A stretch of 64,000 nt of DNA, taken from Streptomyces sp. SM10. GTDB lineage: Bacteria; Actinomycetota; Actinomycetes; Streptomycetales; Streptomycetaceae. The notes below the pieces were generated by a model. The model saw only the letters and a list, made by a program, of their open reading frames with translations, searched no databases and had not been told where the DNA came from. Location of the stretch: NCBI RefSeq assembly GCF_002910915.1, contig NZ_NEUF01000039.1, positions 1-64,000 of the forward strand, given 5' to 3'. The position numbers were made by a program, and so were the translations under genes. Positions 41,726 to 50,374 of the stretch are shown piece after piece; positions within the stretch are counted from its first letter, which is position 1, and each line of letters starts with the position of its first letter.

Positions 41726-42658
41726 TCAGGCGGGAGCTGTCCTGCGCCTCCTCCACAACGCCTTCTGGAGCAGCAGCGTCAGCGTCCCGGCCAGGATGAT
41801 GCCGCCCAGGTTGGCCAGCAGCTGTACGGACGACCCCCAGGTCTGGTTCAGGTCCTGGTAGCTGAAGGCGACGGCGGCGTTGGCCGCGGCGGGCACCGTG
41901 GTCACCGAGATGGCCACACCGATCAGCGCACCGGACTTCGCCGAGGTCAGCGACAGCGTCCCGGCGATCCCTGCCAGGAGGGCCACCACGAAGGACATCC
42001 AGTCCGGGTGCCAGATGAATCCGGTCTGGGGCCGCTTCGCCGTGACCATGTCCTCTTCGAAGAGGCCGAACGCGTCCATCAGCCAGGAGAATCCGGCCGT
42101 CAGGACCATCGCCACCGCGAAGCCGCCGATCAGCGCCCACAGCGACCGCACCACCAGCCTCGGCGCGCGCTGCACCAGCGCCGTCGAGATCCCGGCGAGC
42201 GGACCGAACTCCGGGCCCACCGCCATCGCGCCCACGATCAGGATCGCGTTGTCCAGCATCACTCCGCAGGCGGCCAGCATCGTGGCGACGGCGAGGAAGG
42301 TCACATAGGTGGCGCTGAAGGTCGACTCCTCGTTGGTGACCTCGCTCAGCTCTTCCCACAGCACCGCGTCCGCACCCTCGCCCGGTGCCGCCCGCTCGGC
42401 CTCGTCGGCGCGCCTGGACAGGGTGAGGTCCATGTTCTCGACGCTGATCGAACCGCAGTCGTCGATGCCCAGGTCCCGCAGGTCGCCGATGAGCTCGTCG
42501 CCCGCCTCACGCGCCACGTCGCACAGGACCACATCGCCCGCGGGGCTCCGCGCCGCTCCGGTGAGCACCGCGACATGAGCGGTCCCCACGGTCCGCTCCA
42601 GGAGCCCCACCACCTCGTCGGTGCGGTCGGAGGGCACGAAGAGGCGCAGATGCAGCAC
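41726..42658 (-). CDS. DUF389 membrane protein
   Basis: This 310-residue protein has an N-terminal ferredoxin-like domain (LHLRLFVPSDRTDEVVGLLE) followed by six or seven membrane helices with the DUF389 signature ILIVGAMAVGPEFGPLAGI. DUF389 proteins are widespread and not well understood. GTG 42658 follows GGAAAGGG. It lies 19 nt after coaA on the same strand and may share its transcript. Confidence 0.8.
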   Translation of the reverse strand: MLHLRLFVPSDRTDEVVGLLERTVGTAHVAVLTGAARSPAGDVVLCDVAREAGDELIGDLRDLGIDDCGSISVENMDLTLSRRADEAERAAPGEGADAVLWEELSEVTNEESTFSATYVTFLAVATMLAACGVMLDNAILIVGAMAVGPEFGPLAGISTALVQRAPRLVVRSLWALIGGFAVAMVLTAGFSWLMDAFGLFEEDMVTAKRPQTGFIWHPDWMSFVVALLAGIAGTLSLTSAKSGALIGVAISVTTVPAAANAAVAFSYQDLNQTWGSSVQLLANLGGIILAGTLTLLLQKALWRRRRTAPA

Positions 42659-42677
42659 GGGTGCACCCTTTCCGGAG

Positions 42678-43670
42678 TCAGAGCTTGCGCAGCGACAGAC
42701 GCTGGACCTTGTGGTCCGGGCCCTTGCGCAGCACCAGAGTGGCACGGCCGCGCGTCGGCGCCACGTTCTCCAGCAGGTTGGGCTTGTTGATGGTCCGCCA
42801 CATGGTGCGCGCGTAGTCCAGCGCCTCCGCCTCGGAGACCTGGGTGTACTTGCGGAAGTACGAGAACGGGTTCTGGAACGCCGTCTCGCGCAGCCTGCGG
42901 AAGCGGTGGAGGTACCAGGTCTCGATGTCCTCGGCCTTCGCGTCGACGTACACGCTGAAGTCGAAGTAGTCGGCGAGCCCCACCCTGGTCCGGCCGTCCT
43001 TGCCGGGCAGCGCCGGCTGGAGCACGTTCAGCCCCTCGACGATCAGGATGTCGGGGCGGCGTACGGTCAGCCGCTCGCCCGGCACGATGTCGTAGATCAG
43101 GTGGGAGTAGACGGGGGCCGTCACCTCGTCCTTGCCGGCCTTGATGTCGGCGACGAACCGGGTCAGCGCCCTGCGGTCGTACGACTCGGGGAACCCCTTG
43201 CGCGACATCAGCCCCCGAGCCTCGAGCTCCTTCATCGGCAGCAGGAACCCGTCGGTCGTCACCAACTCCACCCGGGGGTGCTCCGGCCAGCGCGCCAGCA
43301 GCGCCTGAAGGATGCGGGCGCTGGTGGACTTGCCGACGGCGACGCTGCCGGCGACCCCTATGACGAACGGGGTACCGCGCTGCTCGCCGTGCCCGTTGCC
43401 CGCGTCGCCCAGGAAGGTGTTCAGGGCGCCGCGCAGGCCGGACGTGGCCTGGACGTAGAGGTTGAGCAGCCGGGAGAGCGGCAGATAGACGTCCCGGACC
43501 TCGTCGAGGTCGATGACGTCACCGAGCCCTCGCAGCTTCTCGACCTCCTCGGCGCTCAGCGGCAGCGGAGTCTTGTCACGCAGTGCGCTCCACTCGTCCC
43601 GGGTCAGGTCGACGTAGGGCGTCGGCGCGTGCTCGGTGCGGCGGGTGCTCCGTGCGGGCGAAGTGATCAC
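42678..43670 (-). CDS. coaA: Pantothenate kinase, type I
   Basis: The 330-residue CoaA phosphorylates pantothenate, the first step of coenzyme A synthesis. P-loop [17 protein letters not shown] lies near residue 108; TTDGFL, the YSHLIYDI segment and the C-terminal [21 protein letters not shown] are typical. The GTG at 43670 overlaps the TGA of the upstream sigma-factor gene (GTGA), so translation appears coupled. Because of the frameshift in that gene, one long frame now reads from the sigma part into coaA. Confidence 0.95.
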   Translation of the reverse strand: MITSPARSTRRTEHAPTPYVDLTRDEWSALRDKTPLPLSAEEVEKLRGLGDVIDLDEVRDVYLPLSRLLNLYVQATSGLRGALNTFLGDAGNGHGEQRGTPFVIGVAGSVAVGKSTSARILQALLARWPEHPRVELVTTDGFLLPMKELEARGLMSRKGFPESYDRRALTRFVADIKAGKDEVTAPVYSHLIYDIVPGERLTVRRPDILIVEGLNVLQPALPGKDGRTRVGLADYFDFSVYVDAKAEDIETWYLHRFRRLRETAFQNPFSYFRKYTQVSEAEALDYARTMWRTINKPNLLENVAPTRGRATLVLRKGPDHKVQRLSLRKL

Positions 43671-44276
43671 GTACTCATTGTCGCGGGAGTTGCGGCGGAG
43701 TGGGGGGTGGGGTCGGTCACGTGGGTGCGCAGCGCCTCGCGGACCTTGCTGCGGGCGCGGTTGAGGCGGGAGCGGACGGTGCCGAGCGGTATCCCCAGCG
43801 CGTCGGCCACCTCCTGGTAGCCCAGGTCCGCCCCAGGCGACCAGCAGCAGCACGTGCCGGTCCTCGGGGCAGAGCGCGGCGAGCGTGCCGGCCAGTGGTG
43901 CCTGGACGGCGATCCGGTCGTCCGAGCGCTCGCTCCAGGACGCGGCGACGGGGTCCTCCCCGGTACGCGCCAGGGCCTTGAGGGCGCGCACCCTGCTGCG
44001 CCGGTGCCTGCCGATGAGGTTGGCGGCGATGCCGTACAGCCGGGGCCTGGCGAGGCGGTGGGAGGAGTCGTAGCGGGCGCGCGTACGGAACGCGACGAGG
44101 AACACCTCGGCGGTGATGTCGTCCGCCGCGCCCTCCCCGAGGCGGCGGGCGGCGTACCGGTGGATGTCCGCCGCGTGGCGGTCGTACAGCCCTGCGAAGA
44201 GCTCCGGATCGTCGAGGGACCCGGCGATCATCTCGGCGTCGTCCGGACCGCCCGGTGGTGGTCGTCTTCCGGGCAC
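43667..44276 (-). pseudogene. ECF-type sigma factor, disrupted by a 1-nt frameshift
   Basis: The first about 145 codons encode sigma region 2 ([46 protein letters not shown]) up to [12 protein letters not shown]. There the frame breaks at a run of four C on the plus strand (43831-43834). Removing one base restores [19 protein letters not shown] and [15 protein letters not shown], the region 4 helix-turn-helix, and ends at a TGA overlapping coaA. The length 610 nt is 3n+1, which fits a single insertion. Either a young pseudogene or a sequencing error in a homopolymer. GTG 44276 with GGAGG upstream is the likely start. Confidence 0.85.
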
Positions 44277-44381
44277 AGCGCCTCCAGCGGTCCGGTCGGT
44301 GAGTCCGGCACCCGCCTGTTGCCCGCAGGGGCGGGAAAGGTTCACGGACCGGCCGGGGCAAGGGGCCGGCTCACGAGCGTT

Positions 44382-44414
44382 GTAAAGTAGGAGTGGCTCA
44401 TACTTTGAGTGGAT
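44382..44414 (+). promoter_or_regulatory. 33-nt palindromic promoter element upstream of the ATPase gene
   Basis: This copy differs at 5 of 33 positions from the one at 46776-46808. It has TAAAGT like a minus-10 box, then GGCTCATACTTTGAGTGG, a partly symmetrical operator-like word, 20 nt before the ATPase start. Confidence 0.55.
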
Positions 44415-44433
44415 CCGACTTAAGGGGTTTGCG

Positions 44434-45888
44434 ATGGCCTTCGCCGGACGCGGTCGCGAGTTGCGGGTTCTGGGTTCCTGGCTGGACAAGATCACCTCTG
44501 CCGCGGGCGGCAGTGCTGGGCAGGCATTGGTGATCAAGGGTCGGCGGCGGATCGGGAAGACCCGGCTGGTGCAGGAGTTCTGCGCACGCTCGGGGCTGCC
44601 GTATGTGTTCTTCCAGGCGACCCGTGGCCTTCCCGCGACCCTTTCCCGGCGGGCGCTGTTCGACGCGGTCGCCGAGGGCGAAGGGATGCGGGAGCACGGG
44701 GCTGCTCTGGCGCATGCCGCTGCTCCCGACGACTGGGTCCGTACGCTCGCCGCAGTGGCAGCGGCGTTGCCCGTGGACGCGCCGGTGCTCCTCGTGCTGG
44801 ACGAAGTGCCGTGGCTCGAGGAAGCGGACGCGGGGTTCGATGCTGCCCTCAAGACCGTCTGGGACATGCATCTGTCCGCGAAGCCCGTGCTTCTGCTGCT
44901 GCTCGGCTCCGATCTGGCGATGATGGACCGGCTGACGTCGTACGACCATCCGTTCTACGGGCGGGCGGGTGAGTACACCGTGGGACCGCTGAACCCGGCC
45001 GACGTGCAGCACTCCACCGGACTCGATGCTGCGGACGCGCTGGACGCCTACCTGGTCACCGGGGGGTTTCCCGAATTGGTGACCGAATGGCGGGCCGGTG
45101 AGTCGGTGGCCGGGTATCTGGCACGTCAGGTGGGGGACCCGTCATCCGTGCTGCTGACGACGGGCGAGCGTTCCCTGGCTGCGGAGTTCCCGGCACGGTT
45201 GCAGGCGGGCCGGGTGCTCCGGGCGATCGGCTCCGGCGAGCGGACCTTCTCCGGCATCGCGGCGAGCACAGGAGGCGCGGACGGCCGGCCGCTGGCACAC
45301 GGCACCCTGGCGCCGATACTGGCGGAGCTCACCGAGGCCAAGAGGATCGTGGCCGCCGAGCCACCGTTGTCCGCCAAGCCCGCTCCCAAGCTCAAGCGCT
45401 ACCGGATCGCCGACACGTATCTGCGGTTCTGGCTGGCTCATCTGGAGAACGCCGTCGCGCAGGCGGAGCGTGGCCGGGGTGACGTGTCGGCGGCCCGGAT
45501 CCAGCGGTCCTGGCCGTCGTGGCGGGGGCGTGCGATCGAGCCGGTGATCAGGGAGGCGCTCGCCCGGAGGGTACCGGACGGGCTGTTCCCCGAGGCGACC
45601 GAGATGGGCGGCTGGTGGAACCGGCAGAACAATCCCGAGATCGACCTCATCGGCGCGGACGCGGAGCCTGTGGCCCGTCACGTCTCGTTCGTGGGATCAG
45701 TGAAGTGGCGGGACGAGACCCCTTTCGGGGCCCACGACCTCGCAGAGCTCGCGGCAGCGGCTCGACACGTGCCGGGCGCACAGGACGCGGCCCTCGTCTG
45801 CGTCAGCCGTCGGCCGACGACCGGGGCGCCCGTCGAAGGGCTGGCTGCCCACTGGGGGCCGGAGGACGTGGTCGCCGCGTGGAGGTGA
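44434..45888 (+). CDS. Archaeal-type AAA ATPase with DUF234 domain
   Basis: This 484-residue P-loop ATPase has Walker [16 protein letters not shown] near residue 33 and Walker [14 protein letters not shown] near 120. A winged-helix part and the DUF234 C-terminal domain follow ([41 protein letters not shown]), the last resembling a PD-(D/E)xK fold. Such genes are scattered among prokaryotes as single accessory genes with unknown biological roles. AAGGGG precedes the ATG. It is the first gene of an island-like stretch and shares a promoter motif with the decayed XRE locus. Confidence 0.8.
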   Translation: MAFAGRGRELRVLGSWLDKITSAAGGSAGQALVIKGRRRIGKTRLVQEFCARSGLPYVFFQATRGLPATLSRRALFDAVAEGEGMREHGAALAHAAAPDDWVRTLAAVAAALPVDAPVLLVLDEVPWLEEADAGFDAALKTVWDMHLSAKPVLLLLLGSDLAMMDRLTSYDHPFYGRAGEYTVGPLNPADVQHSTGLDAADALDAYLVTGGFPELVTEWRAGESVAGYLARQVGDPSSVLLTTGERSLAAEFPARLQAGRVLRAIGSGERTFSGIAASTGGADGRPLAHGTLAPILAELTEAKRIVAAEPPLSAKPAPKLKRYRIADTYLRFWLAHLENAVAQAERGRGDVSAARIQRSWPSWRGRAIEPVIREALARRVPDGLFPEATEMGGWWNRQNNPEIDLIGADAEPVARHVSFVGSVKWRDETPFGAHDLAELAAAARHVPGAQDAALVCVSRRPTTGAPVEGLAAHWGPEDVVAAWR

Positions 45889-45951
45889 ACATGCTGCTGG
45901 GGGCGATCCCGGCGGGCTCGGTGCGTTCCAAGGTCCCGGCCAGCACGGCGC

Positions 45952-46107
45952 CTATGAAGTGCTGGAGGGCGTGGGGGCTGTGGCGACGACGGTCCGGGGG
46001 ACCTTGCTGTCGCGGAGTCGGACGGTTCCGTCGGGGGCGATGGCCAGGTGGACGCAGTTGGAGGCGTCACCGCTGTAGGAGGACGTTCGCCATTGAAGGG
46101 CGGGCAC
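45952..46107 (-). pseudogene. DUF397 gene, probably frameshifted near its end
   Basis: The 51-residue frame has the DUF397 core (LQWRTSSYSGDASNCVHLA, VRLRDSK) but ends early in PTPSSTS. The neighbouring frame continues with SPHALQHFIGAVLAGTLE, which fits the usual DUF397 C-terminus, so a 1-nt shift has probably occurred near 45975. GTG start after AAAGGAG. It sits 14 nt downstream of the DUF5753 gene, the same order as at 13263-14341. Confidence 0.6.
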
Positions 46108-46121
46108 TTGCTTCTCCTTTG

Positions 46122-46736
46122 TCAAAGCTGTCGCGCGAGCCGGTGGATGAGGTCGCGTGACGCGACAGGCGTCAGAGCCGCTGTTTCCATGCGGTCCAGG
46201 ACCGAGCGGTACTTGGTCAGCTGGGACTGTGCGTCGAGGAACTCGCAGCCGTGATGGGTATCGAGTTGCACCGTGTCCAGTTGCGATACGTGACCGGACA
46301 GGTAGTCGATGGACTGACCGGTGCCGGGAAAGCCGCTTCCGAACGGGATGACCCTCGTGGTGATGTTGTCGCGTTCCCCAATGTCCATCAGGTGTTGGAG
46401 CTGGGCGCGCACGATGTCGCGCCCGCCGAACCCCATGCGCAGGGCAGCCTCGTGAATCAAGGCTGTGTACCTGACGGCCTGGTCGCCGTGGAGAACGCCT
46501 TGCCGCTTGATGCGGTGGGACAGCCGGTGCTCCACCTCGTAGGGGAGGAGCGGCGGGGCCACTTCGCGGAACAGCGCACGCGCGTGGTCGGTGGTCTGGA
46601 GAAGCGCGGGAATGTGGATGACAAGACACACCCTGAGCTCCACCGCGTGGTGCTCAAGCTCTGCGAGGTCGACCAGCGCGACAGGAAGGTGGTCGCGGTA
46701 CTCATCCCACCAACCCCGGGTTCTTCCGCCCGTCAT
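46122..46736 (-). CDS. DUF5753 protein lacking the N-terminal HTH
   Basis: The 204-residue product begins inside the region that normally links the helix-turn-helix to DUF5753 (TRGWWDEYRDHLP) and then carries a full DUF5753 domain (LLQTTDHARALFREV, RQGVLHGD, GTGQSIDYL). In frame upstream, LIEALCTMTGG looks like the last helix of the missing HTH, and earlier codons show no HTH. So the gene seems to have lost its first about 60 codons and may be a remnant. Confidence 0.7.
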   Translation of the reverse strand: MTGGRTRGWWDEYRDHLPVALVDLAELEHHAVELRVCLVIHIPALLQTTDHARALFREVAPPLLPYEVEHRLSHRIKRQGVLHGDQAVRYTALIHEAALRMGFGGRDIVRAQLQHLMDIGERDNITTRVIPFGSGFPGTGQSIDYLSGHVSQLDTVQLDTHHGCEFLDAQSQLTKYRSVLDRMETAALTPVASRDLIHRLARQL

Positions 46737-46775
46737 CGTGCAGAGCGCTTCGATCAGCGACGCGTCGGCGCAGTC

Positions 46776-46808
46776 GTAGAGTAGGAGCGGCTCAAACTTT
46801 GAGCGGTT
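46776..46808 (+). promoter_or_regulatory. 33-nt palindromic promoter element beside the DUF5753 remnant
   Basis: A perfect palindrome GCTCAAACTTTGAGC (46790-46804) follows TAGAGT. The segment matches 44382-44414 at 28 of 33 positions. It could be the operator of the lost XRE regulator. Confidence 0.6.
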
Positions 46809-47123
46809 CAGCCTTCACGAACGCCTGGGGTTCCGACTCGGTGCGCGCCCGGCGCGCAGGATGCGCCCCGGTCAGCTGTCGCTGCTGCTTCGGCACTCCA
46901 AAGCTGTCGACGCCGCTTGCGTGGCGTGATACCGACGTGTGTTTTGGGTTGCTTTGCGAGAGTTAACGCTCGTCGTGGCGTCCCGGGACCCCGGGACCTG
47001 TGCCCGCCGCGAGGGCGATCCGACTACATCGGGGTGGGTGTGAACTGCGGTGAAGCTGTCGGGTATCACCAGAATAGGTCGTTGTGGTTCCGCCCCCCAG
47101 GAGCATGAGATTGCCTCGAAATC

Positions 47124-47153
47124 TTGGTCGTGCGGAATTCTCTTTGCTAGGTT
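47124..47153 (+). promoter_or_regulatory. Promoter of the WXG-like cassette
   Basis: TTGGTC (47124-47129), an 18-nt spacer and TAGGTT (47148-47153) lie 50 nt before the first gene of the cassette. Confidence 0.5.
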
Positions 47154-47203
47154 CCTTCGCAGGGGTGCTCTGCACTGGTACTGACCGGGGGAAGTGATCA
47201 GGC

Positions 47204-47483
47204 ATGGCCTGGGATGAGTGGGAAAAGCTGAAAACAGCGGCGCAGGGGCGAACCGCGCACATGCAGCTCAACCAAGCGCCGAACCAAGGCGGGGGCGGCG
47301 GTGGGCAGCAGGGTGACCTGGCCGTCGACCAGCAGGACTTGGCCGCGATCGGGGACAGTGCCTATATCGAACCACATGGACTTCACCAAGAAGGCGCATC
47401 GGGGCGACGAGCATTTCATCGCGTCCACGGTCAGTAGCATCGCGACGCTGGACAAGGGCTTCGACGAGGGGACCAAGTCCTGA
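47204..47483 (+). pseudogene. Small WXG100-like gene with internal deletion
   Basis: The gene starts MAWDEWEKLKTAAQGRTAHMQLNQ and runs well to GDLAVDQQDLAAIGDSAY (about residue 54). At about 47363 it jumps into another frame that reads ISNHMDFTKKAHRGDEHFI and ends GFDEGTKS at a TGA overlapping the next ATG. Related Streptomyces proteins, as recalled, are about 130 residues and have some 60 residues between these two halves, so a deletion of that size plus a frame change has removed the middle. The reading frame now stops early. Confidence 0.75.
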
Positions 47484-49666
47484 TGGACATCGAAGCGCTT
47501 CGGCACGGAAATTTCGCTGCGCTCGGCACTGCCGTGGAGGACTGGACCGGAGTGATTCAGCGCCTTACGGAGATGGAGAAGAGGGCGCGGGACGATCTGC
47601 GGGCCAAGGCGAACAGGGCGAATTGGGCCGGGGTGAACGCTTCCGTTTCGAGGGAGTTCATTAACAGGACGGCAGGCGAATTCGCCGACGCAGTCAAGCA
47701 GGCCACGAGCATCCGCAACATTCTTCGCGATACCAGAGGTGAGCTCGTGGGCTACCGCGACGAACTCAACCGGGCGATCGACCGGGACTGGGACAAACAC
47801 CTCTCCGTCGTCGGCGCGAAGGGTGGAGGCTTCACCGTCTACGTGAACGTGCACCCGGAACCGGATGGCAGCAAAGAGGCGATGACGCTGCTGAGAGACG
47901 AGCTCCAGGGCATACTCGCCAAGGCCACAGAGAGCGACAGCACCGCCGGCCAAGTGCTGAAGGCGCTGGCGAACCATGCCGAGTACGGATTCTCCGGCGG
48001 GCCTTCCTACGAGGACCGTGACGCTGCCGCTGATGCGATGAAGGCGGCGGACGATATGGCCAAGATCGTGAAGAAGGACCCCGAGGACCGTACGGCTGCA
48101 GACTTGGCCAGGCTGAACGCGCGCCTCGAGAAGTACGGCCAGGATCCATTGTTCTCGGAGCGGTTTGCGCTTGCGGCAGGGCCGAAGGACACCCTGCAGT
48201 TCTGGGCCGAAGTCACGGACCGGTACGCGGGGGTGAAGGGCTCCAAGCTGGAAGAGCTCCAGGATCTGCAGAAGAACCTGAGCCTGACCCTCGCATCAGC
48301 GACGTACTCCGACTCCGTTCCGATGAGGGAGTGGAAGCACGACCTGATCAACGAGGGGAACACCAACTTCCGTGCCGACCCGGCCAATCCTCTCAAGGGC
48401 GCGGTCGGGGCCATCGGCTTCCAGGTCATGAGTAGCCTGATGAGTCAAGGCAAGTACGACAGCGAATTCCTCGACGAGTACGGGAAGAAGCTCCTCAGGT
48501 CGGACATGGCTCCGGCGGGCAGCGCCGGAATGAACACCAACGACGTGTGGACGTCCCCGGACCAGTCGGCGGACATGGTTTTCGGAAAGGGCAACGGACG
48601 TGACCCCATGACCGGCTTCATGGACGCCCTCTCGCACAATGCCGAAGCGGCAACCAACACCTTCGACGACAAATCCGTCCTTGAACATGTACTTCAGAGC
48701 ACCAGGTACACGGACAGGGGGGAGTCGGTGGGACATGTACTTGAGGCTGCTGTCACCAGTGTGTCATTCGGCGAGGTGCCGACAGAGCCTGCCCCGCATA
48801 GCAAGGCACAGGTCGAAATCATGCGAAACGTCATGCATGCCGTCGCCCAGCCTGGCAGCGGGGCCGACCTCGTGGACAAAGCCATGGGTGCGAGTTTCGG
48901 TCACATGGCTGCCGCGTACATGCCTGAGATCAGCCGGTCGCTGGCGGGTCAGGGCGCGGAATCCATCTTCCTCACTAACAGTGCGGACGGGGACGGGCTA
49001 TCGTCCCCTACGGATGTCAGGAGATTTCTGTACGAGGTCGCCCGTGATGACAACGGCCGAGCTGCGATTCATATGGGCGAAAGTATCTACACGAGCAGTC
49101 TCCTTGAAGCTCATATATCGACGCCTTCCCTCTTCGGCGGCCCAACGTCTCAGGCCATCGAAGCCGTGAGTCACAACGCAGGGCTCATCGAGGGAATCGT
49201 GGGACATTCGGTCGCCGATGCTGGCATTTCAGCGGACTTGGCGGCTCAGAAGAGTGAGAACGAAGCCGTCAAGGCGCAAGGAGACTTCTTCAAGTCCGTG
49301 ATGGCGGCGGGCGTTGGAGTTGGCTCCGTCGCCCTGGCGCCTCAGAACCTGTCTGGTGCCATGGTGGGAGCGGCAGGGGGTGGCTTTTTCGGTGGGATCG
49401 TGGGTATGGCGGTCGATCGCCTCATGGGCGGGCGCGAGATGGACGGCGCGCTGGACAACGCTCTTTACGTCACCGGGCAGGGCCTTGACAAGGATCTTTC
49501 TTCGGCCCGGGTGCAGACCGAGACGTCGGTCGAGGACGCCATCAAGAGGCACGACTCGGATCTTCCGGTGGACGGCACCAAAGACATCGTCCGCAAATCC
49601 ATGAACGCCGGGTGGGCGGACAGTGACACGAACCTGGAGGACAGCAGTGCCCGGCCAAGCTCGTGA
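47483..49666 (+). CDS. Large WXG-like protein of unknown function
   Basis: This 727-residue protein starts at an ATG overlapping the previous stop (TGATG), so it belongs to the same operon. The N-terminal 100 residues are helical and carry a W-x-G turn (RANWAGVNA near residue 50), as in WXG100/ESX substrates. The middle 500 residues are helical with no recognised catalytic motif. A glycine-rich hydrophobic hairpin near 610-655 (MAAGVGVGSVALAP, AMVGAAGGGFFGGIVGMAVDRL) could insert into a membrane. There is no signal peptide. It looks like an ESX- or toxin-type secreted or delivered protein, but the function is unknown. Codon use seems less G+C-extreme than in the core genes. Confidence 0.65.
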   Translation: MDIEALRHGNFAALGTAVEDWTGVIQRLTEMEKRARDDLRAKANRANWAGVNASVSREFINRTAGEFADAVKQATSIRNILRDTRGELVGYRDELNRAIDRDWDKHLSVVGAKGGGFTVYVNVHPEPDGSKEAMTLLRDELQGILAKATESDSTAGQVLKALANHAEYGFSGGPSYEDRDAAADAMKAADDMAKIVKKDPEDRTAADLARLNARLEKYGQDPLFSERFALAAGPKDTLQFWAEVTDRYAGVKGSKLEELQDLQKNLSLTLASATYSDSVPMREWKHDLINEGNTNFRADPANPLKGAVGAIGFQVMSSLMSQGKYDSEFLDEYGKKLLRSDMAPAGSAGMNTNDVWTSPDQSADMVFGKGNGRDPMTGFMDALSHNAEAATNTFDDKSVLEHVLQSTRYTDRGESVGHVLEAAVTSVSFGEVPTEPAPHSKAQVEIMRNVMHAVAQPGSGADLVDKAMGASFGHMAAAYMPEISRSLAGQGAESIFLTNSADGDGLSSPTDVRRFLYEVARDDNGRAAIHMGESIYTSSLLEAHISTPSLFGGPTSQAIEAVSHNAGLIEGIVGHSVADAGISADLAAQKSENEAVKAQGDFFKSVMAAGVGVGSVALAPQNLSGAMVGAAGGGFFGGIVGMAVDRLMGGREMDGALDNALYVTGQGLDKDLSSARVQTETSVEDAIKRHDSDLPVDGTKDIVRKSMNAGWADSDTNLEDSSARPSS

Positions 49667-50318
49667 CGAGGGAGAGGTGCTCATTGTCCCCCGGGTCGGA
49701 GCGAGGAGAATGGTCCTGATTCGGGTCGTTCTGAGTCTGGGCGTCGTCGTTGCCGGAGTTTTCGGGTACATCGAGGTTTTCACCAAGGGTGTCGACCGTT
49801 TGCCTGCCAAGGTATGTTCGGGCGCTGTCGACCGGGAGATCGCGGCCGACGTCCTTCCGAATACGATTACGGCTTCGGAGCGCGGGGAAAAGGGAATCGC
49901 GTATTCGAATTCCCGGGGAACGGTTTTCTACTGCTACGTCAAGACTCGTAGCCAGGACTCTATTCTTTCCGGGGAGGTCCAGATCAACGACGTCACATCG
50001 GCCAAGTGGCGCGAGGTCCATTCCGAGGGGGATCAGGAACCACGTGAGGTGCGGGCGAAGGGGGTCGATGTGATCACTACCTTCGATGGCGTCTCCGTCT
50101 ACGTGTCCTGCACTCGGCCGGACCAAAACGGGCAGGAGCCGTTGCAGTCGTACGCACTGATCGCCGACGCGAGGACTATCGGGGACGCGCGGGTGACAGG
50201 CGTCGAACTTCAGCAGCGCGTGGCCGATTTCGCGTATCAGATCCTGCGGCACACCTACCAGGTCGAAGAGTGCCAAGAAGGTCAGGAATTCTCCGATGCA
50301 CTTCCCCGCTTCAAATGA
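49647..50318 (+). CDS. Membrane-anchored protein with four conserved cysteines, first copy
   Basis: This 223-residue protein has a basic cytoplasmic stretch, one membrane helix at about 22-40 (VLIRVVLSLGVVVAGVFGYIEVF) and an extracytoplasmic domain with four cysteines (KVCSG, FYCYVKTRSQDS, VSCTR, EECQE). GTG 49647 has GGAGG 6 nt upstream and overlaps the end of the previous gene by 20 nt, so it is coupled to the WXG-like gene. The next gene is a tandem paralogue. Possible roles are an immunity or anchoring partner of the large protein; this is inference. Confidence 0.7.
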   Translation: MPGQARDEGEVLIVPRVGARRMVLIRVVLSLGVVVAGVFGYIEVFTKGVDRLPAKVCSGAVDREIAADVLPNTITASERGEKGIAYSNSRGTVFYCYVKTRSQDSILSGEVQINDVTSAKWREVHSEGDQEPREVRAKGVDVITTFDGVSVYVSCTRPDQNGQEPLQSYALIADARTIGDARVTGVELQQRVADFAYQILRHTYQVEECQEGQEFSDALPRFK

Positions 50319-50374
50319 TGGGGTGCTTGATTCCATCGTGAGCCGGGAGCGGTCAAAGATTGTGGAGTGCGATT

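Larger units (their letters stand above)
46737..47203. other. 467-bp intergenic region
   Basis: It holds the 33-nt palindromic element near its left end and a promoter for the WXG-type gene near its right end. The 300 bp between show no credible gene, repeat or RNA on either strand. Confidence 0.5.

Noticed and set aside
40157..42790. 877-codon plus-strand frame opposite the PH-like and DUF389 genes
   Set aside because: Gly/Arg/Pro-rich antisense frame; the minus-strand genes have membrane segments and family motifs.
42678..44867. 729-codon frame as one large kinase protein
   Set aside because: It is coaA plus the frameshifted sigma gene and upstream non-coding sequence joined in one frame; coaA has its own coupled GTG start.
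46872..47108. Short frames in the 46737-47203 gap as transposase or regulator remnants
   Set aside because: Neither strand shows any recognisable motif; no basis for a call.
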